DNA of 12,152 nt, taken from assembly GCA_016929465.1 (NCBI GenBank), contig JAFGIT010000391.1:1-12152 (forward strand), read 5' to 3'. The translations under genes were made by a program, and so were the position numbers. Each line of letters starts with the position of its first letter. Within the stretch, counting starts at the first letter, position 1. The notes beneath the pieces are model-generated. The model made no database searches, was not told the DNA's origin, and worked only from the letters and a program-made list of their open reading frames with translations. Origin of the DNA: Candidatus Coatesiibacteriota bacterium (GTDB lineage: Bacteria > B130-G9). This document shows positions 1-6,073 of this stretch, piece by piece.

Positions 1-489
1 AAATCAGATGAGGGCGATGCGATCCTCGAGAGGCTGATCTCCCTCATAGAGCCAAGAACGTCCATTCCGCTTATGCTCGATGCACCTGATGACGCCTCAT
101 TGGAGAATCTGATCAGCCTCGATCCCGTGCTGCTTGACTGTGCAACCGCTTTCGAAAAACGGCTGATATTCGATGCTGTTGAAGCGGGTAAGTTGTGCTA
201 CGTGGTAACACTGAGGCCGAGCGAGAAGATCCTGAAGACGTCATTCGAGCCGCTGGACCTATATAGAATGCTCGAGGTAGTCGGTGACATCCTCCTCAAT
301 CTCCCGATCCTGGAGGACGTTCCTGATATCGCCGAATATGACACGGACAAATATTACTTCAGCTTCAAATTCCTGGTCGCATCGGACTACGCCCCGGACC
401 TAATTGAGGACCTGCTCGCCACCTTCTATGAGATTGGCGAGATGAGTGCGAGGCTATGTAACAAGAACAGCACGCAGGCGCAGAATTAG
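1..489 (+). CDS. CheA-like chemotaxis protein, C-terminal part (5' end outside window)
   Basis: The reading frame is open from the first base and ends at TAG 487-489, so 162 residues of a longer protein are visible. Residues about 51-142 follow the pattern of the alternative P2-like region of CheA histidine kinases: a charged helix ending 'EAGKLCYVVTL', a strand, a helix 'YRMLEVVGDIL', a conserved proline turn, an aromatic-rich strand 'KYYFSFKFLV', then a helix 'PDLIEDLLATF'. In CheA this region binds response regulators. Residues before it are helical and could be the end of an HPt (P1) domain, which I cannot see. The protein stops about 20 residues after this domain, with no dimerisation, ATPase or CheW-like domain. 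It may therefore be a kinase-less adaptor or a CheA remnant. An ATG at 73 exists but the domain context continues upstream of it. The family call rests on pattern resemblance only. Confidence 0.5.
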   Translation, partial: KSDEGDAILERLISLIEPRTSIPLMLDAPDDASLENLISLDPVLLDCATAFEKRLIFDAVEAGKLCYVVTLRPSEKILKTSFEPLDLYRMLEVVGDILLNLPILEDVPDIAEYDTDKYYFSFKFLVASDYAPDLIEDLLATFYEIGEMSARLCNKNSTQAQN

Positions 490-495
490 GGTCGG

Positions 496-517
496 ATCAG
501 CTGGTCTCACAGCTGAT
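496..517 (+). terminator. Hairpin after the CheA-like gene, possible weak terminator
   Basis: A perfect 8-bp inverted repeat (ATCAGCTG and CAGCTGAT) with a 6-nt loop begins seven bases after the stop codon. It is followed only by TTTA, not a real T run. It may be a weak or factor-dependent terminator, or an RNA 3'-end stabiliser. Confidence 0.35.
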
Positions 518-646
518 TTATGTCGTCGATATCCCGCGACAGTCCGAGCTGCACCGGACTAGACACATCACATCTCTGACACCGGCTCTGCAATCACTCA
601 CCACGATCCACGAGTGGTCGCATTGGCCTGAATAAGCGCCATTCGC

Positions 647-676
647 TTGACTTGGGAACGGGCAGAGCGCTATCCT
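647..676 (+). promoter_or_regulatory. Candidate sigma70 promoter of the glycosyltransferase operon
   Basis: TTGACT at 647-652 matches the -35 consensus at five of six positions. TATCCT at 671-676 matches the -10 consensus at four of six. The spacing is 18 nt. Transcription would start near 683, giving a leader of about 90 nt before the TTG start at 774. It is the best promoter-like pair I found in this spacer. Confidence 0.5.
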
Positions 677-693
677 GAGCCAGATTACACTGG

Positions 694-744
694 CCTCCGG
701 AGATGATTTCCGCCGGGCGGAGGGTTTTTTCAAAAGGCGGAAAT
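694..744 (+). promoter_or_regulatory. Leader with alternative stems and T6 run, candidate attenuator
   Basis: Two pairings compete. CCTCCG (694-699) can pair with CGGAGG (718-723), which is followed by G and TTTTTT (725-730) in the manner of an intrinsic terminator. Alternatively ATTTCCGCC (706-714) can pair perfectly with GGCGGAAAT (736-744), which would put the T run in a loop. A small 5-bp stem, TCCGC 709-713 with GCGGA 717-721, also abuts the T run. The 694-723 stem and the 706-744 stem cross each other, so they exclude each other or form a pseudoknot. Together with the upstream promoter this suggests a transcription attenuator, or simply a terminator. No known riboswitch class is recognised. 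Confidence 0.35.
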
Positions 745-773
745 GCGATGCTGAATTCTTTGCGAGTTCTCCT

Positions 774-2591
774 TTGAAGACAAATACGACCTTTGTGATT
801 GTCAATCTAAATGGCAGTCGTTATTTGGGGAGCTGTATCCCCGCTATAGAGGCTCAGGGCGACTCCGAGATCATCCTCGTGGATAACGGCTCATCGGATG
901 ACTCAATGACGATCGCCGAGAGAGAATTCCCCTCTGCCAGCATCATCGAGAACAAGGAGAATCTCGGCTTTGCCGAGGCCGCAAACCAAGGCTTGAGAGC
1001 TTCGACAACTCGCTATGTTGCGTTCGTGAATACCGATGTGCGACTCGCGCCTGACTGGCTATCGAAGATACTTGCGGTCTTTGCTTCACACGATGACGTC
1101 GCCTGCGTCGGTGGACGTCTGCTGAATAGAGACGGCAACAAATATGACTTTGACGGGGGGACATTGAATTTCTATGGCTTCGGTCAGCAGGTGAGGTTCG
1201 GGAGTCCACTTAGAGCGGGCGCAGAGGACGATGCGGCTCCCATCGAGGAGTCGCTCTTCGTCTGCGGCGGTGCGATGGTCGTTGACCGAGAGGCCCTACT
1301 ACGCATCGGCGGCTTCGACGACACATTCTTTGCATACTTCGAAGACGTGGACCTTGGCTATCGGCTCTGGGCCTCCGGATATCGAGCAATGCTGACGAGG
1401 GAGGCTATCGGATACCACGACCATCATGGCACTTCCTCCAGGACCCTCAGCAGCGCGGCGATGGACTTTCTTGCGGAGAAGAACTCCCTGACATTGCTGC
1501 TCAAGAACCTGGAGGAGACGAACCTGGCTCGGATGCTGCCGGCTTCGCTGATCATGAACGCGGCGCGAGTGGTCCCCAGGGCAAAGGACGCACTGCCTCC
1601 CGAAAGCGAAATCTATGCCGCGACAGGGCCGAGTGCAAAGCAAATGCTCGATCTGCTGAACGGTCTGGGTGACGAAATCTCCATTCCCTCGAACTCGTTG
1701 GCCGGTGCTCTTGCCGTCATTCATGTCGCAGCGAACCTGAATGACATAATGATCAGGCGCTTAGAGTGCCAGTCTTTGAGGAAGCGAAGTGATGAAGAAA
1801 TACTGAGTAGATTTCCGGGCTTCTTCTATCCTTCGTTCTTCAGCAGCCATTACTTCGATATCGAAAAGACGCTCATAAGATCATTTGCGCTGGATAAGGT
1901 ACTAGGCGAAGACAATGAGGGTAGAATATTCGAGAAGCAGATGTCGGCGCTCGGGGGTCGGCTGCATGAGGAGATCGATCGACTACTTGTCTCAAAGGCC
2001 GACGACAGTAAGCACATCTCTGGTCTGGAGGCGGCATTGACGGATCGGCAGAAAGAGCTCTCAGAGGCATTTGCCGCATTGGATGCCAAAGACCTGGAGA
2101 TCAGGGAACTGGACAGGGTCCTTGGGGAGAAAGACAGGACGATAGCCGACGCCCTCGCTGCGGTGAAAGCCAAGGATTCCGATATCGCGGAACGCGATAG
2201 AGTGCTTGCCGAAAAAGAGGCGATCATAAGGGATGCTATGGCCTCGATTGCGAACCATGAGAACGACCTAAGTGATGCTTTAAAAGCGATCAAGGAGCGT
2301 GATGAGCATCTTGGAAGGGCACTCGAATCCATGGCGGAGAAGGACGCATTGGTGCAGCGGTTCGAGGAGCTCTCTGAACAGCGAAAATCGGACGTAATCG
2401 AGCTACAAAAGGAGATCGAGGGTCTTCAGAATGAAGTCCAGAATCTGAGGCAAGAACTCAATAGAAGGTCGCTGGAACTCAACCATCTAAAGAACCGAAT
2501 TGAACGGATCGAGAACAGCTCGGCCTATCGAATGTACTCCCTGCTCAAAAAACTGGGGAAGATTCTCCCATTTTCCCGCCGCAGTGAGTGA
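774..2591 (+). CDS. GT2 family glycosyltransferase with long C-terminal coiled coil
   Basis: The 605-residue product would transfer a sugar from a nucleotide donor, in the style of rhamnosyltransferases of the WbbL group, on the cytoplasmic side of the membrane. The GT-A domain covers about residues 5-225. It shows 'VIVNLNGSRYL' (8-18), 'VDNGSSD' (36-42), 'NLGFAEAANQG' (63-73), an N-T-D version of the DXD metal motif (86-88), 'CGGAMVV' (164-170) and the acceptor-side 'FEDVD' (189-193). A helical linker leads to a coiled coil, about residues 390-590, with eight in-register 14-residue repeats at 420-531. The C-terminus 'SSAYRMYSLLKKLGKILP' resembles tails of other polysaccharide-cluster glycosyltransferases. 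The start is TTG at 774 with only weak GAG at 764-766 upstream; the frame is closed by a stop at 648 and has no better start between. It heads a probable operon and overlaps the next gene. Donor and acceptor are unknown. Confidence 0.88.
   Translation: MKTNTTFVIVNLNGSRYLGSCIPAIEAQGDSEIILVDNGSSDDSMTIAEREFPSASIIENKENLGFAEAANQGLRASTTRYVAFVNTDVRLAPDWLSKILAVFASHDDVACVGGRLLNRDGNKYDFDGGTLNFYGFGQQVRFGSPLRAGAEDDAAPIEESLFVCGGAMVVDREALLRIGGFDDTFFAYFEDVDLGYRLWASGYRAMLTREAIGYHDHHGTSSRTLSSAAMDFLAEKNSLTLLLKNLEETNLARMLPASLIMNAARVVPRAKDALPPESEIYAATGPSAKQMLDLLNGLGDEISIPSNSLAGALAVIHVAANLNDIMIRRLECQSLRKRSDEEILSRFPGFFYPSFFSSHYFDIEKTLIRSFALDKVLGEDNEGRIFEKQMSALGGRLHEEIDRLLVSKADDSKHISGLEAALTDRQKELSEAFAALDAKDLEIRELDRVLGEKDRTIADALAAVKAKDSDIAERDRVLAEKEAIIRDAMASIANHENDLSDALKAIKERDEHLGRALESMAEKDALVQRFEELSEQRKSDVIELQKEIEGLQNEVQNLRQELNRRSLELNHLKNRIERIENSSAYRMYSLLKKLGKILPFSRRSE
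2031..2366 (+). repeat. Eight tandem 14-codon (42-bp) repeats in the GT2 coiled coil
   Basis: Residues 420-531 of the GT2 protein split without gaps into eight 14-mers. Examples are AALDAKDLEIRELD, RVLGEKDRTIADAL, AAVKAKDSDIAERD, RVLAEKEAIIRDAM and KAIKERDEHLGRAL. The shared pattern is xxLxxKDxxIxxAL, that is two heptads with hydrophobic positions kept. The units are diverged in DNA, so they are old or selected at the protein level rather than a fresh expansion. Confidence 0.8.
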
Positions 2592-4167
2592 ACCAGCAGT
2601 GATCTTCAGGCTGAACTGCGTAATCACTGGTGAGGTCCAGACAATCTCGGGCAATCCCCATCGGAACGTCCAGAGGCCTGATGGCTCCTCATTCTTTCTG
2701 GATCCGGCATTTCTATTCGCACTCGAGAACATCAACCGGGAGAACCTGAAGCTGCGTCTATGCGAGCGGTTCGCTCTGACCGAAATCGAGGCAGATACGA
2801 TAATCTCGACACTGGTCAAGACCAGGCTTGTGCTGGAGGATAAGTCAGCCGGGAAAGGCCGTTCGAAGGAGGCAGCGCTCAAGAGGCCACGCGTTGGGAT
2901 TCTGACAGAACGGATGAAGCTCGGCTATGGGGTGGATCTCGTTGTCCATGAGACAGCCAGTCGGCTGACAGCCCTGGGCTATAACGTAAAGGTCTTCACC
3001 GGCTCAATAGACCCTCTCTATAAAGGTGTCGCTTACGACATCATCCAGCTTGGAGATGGCGATAGACTCTCGGATATCTTCTCTCAAGCATTCTTCGAGA
3101 AAGCAATCAAACGGCTTGCCAAATCGCAGATAGATGTGTGGATACTGGAGTCGTTGCCATTCTATTACTGGAGAGACAGCCTGAAGGGGCCTGTCATATT
3201 CGTCGAGCACGGGACTCCCTTCCCCGAGCTGTTTCCGAAGGATGTGTCGCTCTCGGTGCGACTCGCTCGCTTGACGAAGCGGGAGCGGGTCTTCAGCGTT
3301 ATTCGCTCCTACGACCGGATCGTTGCCATCTCGGATTTCATAGCCTCTGAGCTCCCCCCCTCTTCCGCAGATAGGATTGAGATCATATACAACGGCTGCG
3401 ATCATTACCGGCGGGTGTGTGAGTCTGAGGCGAGGTCTTTCCGCAAGGACCTGGGCGTCGCAGACGATGAAGTTTTGCTCCTATACGTTGGTAGGATCGA
3501 TTTCGACAAGAAGAAGCAGCCCTACAAGTCGGTAGGTAATCTGGTTCAGGTCTTTGAGCGAATTCGCACTGATATGCCGTATGTGCGCCTTCTTCTCGCA
3601 GGAAGAGCTGAGCCTGGGATCGAGAAGATTCTGGTCGAAAAGGGGATCATCCCGCTACTGAATGTGTCAGAGGACAAGGTTGCGCTTGCCCTCGCTGCAG
3701 CCGATATATTCGTGTCTATGTCGCTCTGGGAGGGCTTTGATCTACCTCTCTGCGAGGCTCAATTCCAGGGCAAGCCGTGCGTTGCTATGCGCTGCGGGGC
3801 GCATCCCGAACTGATCGATGGGACCGGCGCCGGTGTGCTGGCCGAGAATGAGGCTGAATTCGAGCAAGCGATCAGGAATCTCGCCAGCGATCGAGACCTT
3901 GTGCGTATGATGTCTGAGAAAGCCAATGATAATGCCAAGCGCTTCTCCTGGGACTCGAATGTTCAGAAGATGCAGGCTCTTATCGAGGAAGTTAACGCCG
4001 CATTCGCCTACGGAGAGACTGCTTCCCCGGTCAAACCGGTGGGCAATCTCAGATTCTCACTGATGCTTGCAGGTGAGGTCTTGCGCAACGAGGGTGTTGC
4101 AGCATTTTCGCGCCTTGCATTGAATAAGCTTCGGCGGATTATTGCCAGGGGAAGGAGCACCGGGTAG
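2584..4167 (+). CDS. GT4 family glycosyltransferase with N-terminal extension
   Basis: This is a GT-B fold retaining glycosyltransferase of 527 residues if started at GTG 2584. The N-terminal Rossmann half begins near residue 102 and carries the glycine loop 'GYGVDLVV' (114-121). 'VEHGTPFPELFP' and 'VAISDFIASEL' follow. The C-terminal half has 'LYVGRIDFDKKK', then 'WEGFDLPLCEAQ' with the EX7E glutamates at 383 and 391, and 'CGAHPELI'. Residues about 1-95 are extra for the family: a short strand-rich part, then a helical stretch ending 'STLVKTRLVLED' that loosely recalls a winged-helix or PqqD-like module. The GTG start overlaps the GT2 gene by 8 bases; GTG at 2599 is an alternative. Neither has a strong ribosome-binding site, so translational coupling to the GT2 gene is likely. 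The enzyme probably adds a further sugar to the GT2 product. The sugar is unknown. Confidence 0.87.
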   Translation: MSEPAVIFRLNCVITGEVQTISGNPHRNVQRPDGSSFFLDPAFLFALENINRENLKLRLCERFALTEIEADTIISTLVKTRLVLEDKSAGKGRSKEAALKRPRVGILTERMKLGYGVDLVVHETASRLTALGYNVKVFTGSIDPLYKGVAYDIIQLGDGDRLSDIFSQAFFEKAIKRLAKSQIDVWILESLPFYYWRDSLKGPVIFVEHGTPFPELFPKDVSLSVRLARLTKRERVFSVIRSYDRIVAISDFIASELPPSSADRIEIIYNGCDHYRRVCESEARSFRKDLGVADDEVLLLYVGRIDFDKKKQPYKSVGNLVQVFERIRTDMPYVRLLLAGRAEPGIEKILVEKGIIPLLNVSEDKVALALAAADIFVSMSLWEGFDLPLCEAQFQGKPCVAMRCGAHPELIDGTGAGVLAENEAEFEQAIRNLASDRDLVRMMSEKANDNAKRFSWDSNVQKMQALIEEVNAAFAYGETASPVKPVGNLRFSLMLAGEVLRNEGVAAFSRLALNKLRRIIARGRSTG

Positions 4168-4216
4168 TTTGCTTATGGCGTCAAGATTGTGGACAAGACT
4201 GGGATGAGCGCGGGCT

Positions 4217-6067
4217 ATGACGAGAATTAATACGGGCCGTTTCCTGCTCATAATCCTGGTGTGTGTCAATCTGGTCAATGGTACACTGCTCGCGATCCTG
4301 ACTCCGATGTGGCTCGGGGCGGACGAATATACGCACTATGGATATATAAAGCACATCGAGACCCACGGTTCGTTTCCGGACCAGCGCAACTGCCGCTTCT
4401 CGCAGGAGCTGGAGATGTCAATCCACGAGGCTGATTGGTGGAGGGTATCCGGCGACATGGGCAAGGTCGGTCCCGGCCCCGAGAGGTTCTACGCCCATGG
4501 ATTCCTGCAGTTTGCGGCAGCGGGGGAATGCGCCCTGGAGCGCAACATGGCGCATACCGGATCATGCTCATTGGCACTCAGATACAAATTTCGCCGGGCA
4601 AAGCTCGATGCACTTGGTGTGTACCTTTCCCCGGTGGACATCAGCGAGTCTGACGCAATAGGGCTCTGGGTCAAAGGCGATGGCTCTGACCAGCGATTTG
4701 AGATCGCGATAGACACCCCCCAGGACGGAGAGAGCCATAAATTCACCACGTCGCTCGATTTCGACGGTTTCAGGAGGGTCTTCGCCCCCTTCGAGAGGTT
4801 CTCAGGAGACCTAATGGGGCACCGCTCGAAGAACACGATGCTCAAGCTGAGCATTCTCGATTCGCTCGCCAACGACCGGGACCAAACGGGAACGGTCCTC
4901 GTGGACGATATCTGGTTCCAGAAAGGCTCGAAAGAGGTGAAGCTGACGGGCTTCGAGCTGGAGGAGCTGCCGAATCGTGAGGCAGGGCGGTTGAATTGGG
5001 CCGCCCATCATCCGCCTCTTTATTATCTTCTCGGAGTTCCCATTGAATATATCATGAGAAACAAGCCCATCTTCACGAGGGCCTTCGCTCTGAGGCTGTT
5101 CTCTCTGCTGCTTTCCACAGTCTCGATTGTGGTTGCCGCGGCCATTGGCAAGCTTCTATTCGGCGATAAGAGCCATCTATGGCTCCTTTTGCCTTGTTTG
5201 ATGGTCTTCTCGCCTGCCTATTCTCTGCATCAATCCTGCATCAACAACGACCACCTCGTGATTCTTCTTTACACGCTTCTTCTCTATCTCCTTCTCAAGT
5301 GGCAGGATGAATCTCTGACGACGAAGAGGGTCATCGCCATCGGTGTGATATGCGGTCTCGGCACACTCTCGAAGATGCTCTTCGTGACAGCTTTCCCCGT
5401 CGTCGCGATCTATATGTTCCTGAACATTAGAGAATTCGGCCTCACGTTGCGGAGGATTGCCTCGACCTACAGCACCTTCGCGGCGTCAACGCTGGCCGTC
5501 TGCGGGTGGTGGTTCATAAGGAATTTCATCGTCTATGGCAAGTTCCACATCACCGCCACGACCTACCTTCCGGCGAGGTCATTCCCTGTCGATTTCACTT
5601 TCCTTGATTTCGTGCTCTCAGAGAGATTCCTCGGGTGGATTGGTATTGGCTGGCTGATGTTGATGTCATCCAGAACAGACCTGATACTGGTGATCCTGAC
5701 GCTGGGGCTTTCAGGAGCGGGCTTCGCGAAGGCTCTATACCTCTGGTTCAAGGAGAGACGCGATCCATTTGGCCCCAGGCTCTTCAAGAAGTTCACGCTG
5801 CTCTTCTATGCGATATTGATCCATTTCTCTGCTGTCCTATACGTCGTTGCCACAGGCTCGATAAAGGTCGGAAGATTCAGGGCGCTCCATGGTCGGTATT
5901 TCTTCCCGGTGCTGGTTGCGATTGCCGCCCTTTGGGCTTTCGGATTATACAGACTGCTCCCGGAAAAGGGCAGGAACAAATATGTCGCAGCTGTCGTGGC
6001 AATCCTCATAGCTCTCGAGACATCGGATGTCTATATCACCGCCATGATTCATTGGTATCCATTCTAG
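4217..6067 (+). CDS. GT-C type membrane glycosyltransferase-like protein with inserted CBM-like domain (copy 1)
   Basis: The 616-residue product is a polytopic membrane protein. One transmembrane helix (about 9-29) is followed by D36-E37 and H40 in 'WLGADEYTHY', the place where GT-C enzymes keep the catalytic acid in the first outside loop. Residues about 110-236 then look like a beta-sandwich carbohydrate-binding module: 'GSCSLALRYKF', 'GLWVKGDGSD' (149-158), 'RRVFAPFERF', 'VDDIWF' (229-234), as in CBM11/CIA30-like galactose-binding folds. The membrane part resumes at 'HHPPLYY' (264-270), followed by 'NNDHL' and roughly ten helices, ending in 'YPF'. C59 and C105 have counterparts in copy 2. 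A stop at 4205-4207 makes ATG 4217 the first start. It lies 49 bases after the GT4 gene. The likely role is transfer of a sugar from a polyprenyl-phosphate donor outside the membrane, but no specific family is assigned; DUF2142-like proteins share the NND and PPLYY features. Confidence 0.7.
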   Translation: MTRINTGRFLLIILVCVNLVNGTLLAILTPMWLGADEYTHYGYIKHIETHGSFPDQRNCRFSQELEMSIHEADWWRVSGDMGKVGPGPERFYAHGFLQFAAAGECALERNMAHTGSCSLALRYKFRRAKLDALGVYLSPVDISESDAIGLWVKGDGSDQRFEIAIDTPQDGESHKFTTSLDFDGFRRVFAPFERFSGDLMGHRSKNTMLKLSILDSLANDRDQTGTVLVDDIWFQKGSKEVKLTGFELEELPNREAGRLNWAAHHPPLYYLLGVPIEYIMRNKPIFTRAFALRLFSLLLSTVSIVVAAAIGKLLFGDKSHLWLLLPCLMVFSPAYSLHQSCINNDHLVILLYTLLLYLLLKWQDESLTTKRVIAIGVICGLGTLSKMLFVTAFPVVAIYMFLNIREFGLTLRRIASTYSTFAASTLAVCGWWFIRNFIVYGKFHITATTYLPARSFPVDFTFLDFVLSERFLGWIGIGWLMLMSSRTDLILVILTLGLSGAGFAKALYLWFKERRDPFGPRLFKKFTLLFYAILIHFSAVLYVVATGSIKVGRFRALHGRYFFPVLVAIAALWAFGLYRLLPEKGRNKYVAAVVAILIALETSDVYITAMIHWYPF

Positions 6068-6073
6068 TAAGTG

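Larger units (their letters stand above)
490..773. other. Intergenic spacer with promoter and structured leader
   Basis: This 284-base stretch contains no credible gene. A minus-strand open frame at 518-805 has no recognisable domain, is rich in Ser, Cys and Arg, and runs into the start of the glycosyltransferase gene. The spacer holds the 496-517 hairpin, a promoter candidate at 647-676, and a leader at 690-744 with overlapping inverted repeats and a T6 run. Confidence 0.6.

Noticed and set aside
736-752. Resemblance of GGCGGAAATGCG to the ops element (GGCGGTAG) recruiting RfaH before polysaccharide operons
   Set aside because: Only the first five bases match well, and the stretch is explained as one arm of the 9-bp inverted repeat.
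518-805. Minus-strand open frame of 95 codons in the spacer before the GT2 gene
   Set aside because: No domain or sensible composition, overlaps the promoter, leader and start of a well-supported gene on the other strand.
1850-2332. Minus-strand open frame of 160 codons, very rich in Ser and Ala
   Set aside because: It is the antisense of the coiled-coil repeats; the Ser-rich composition mirrors Glu/Asp/Ala codons of the real gene.
2500-2583. Longer N-terminus for the GT4 gene from TTG 2500
   Set aside because: It would overlap the GT2 gene by over 90 bases, and the added residues (Cys, Trp, Pro and Arg rich) look like out-of-frame reading of the conserved GT2 tail.
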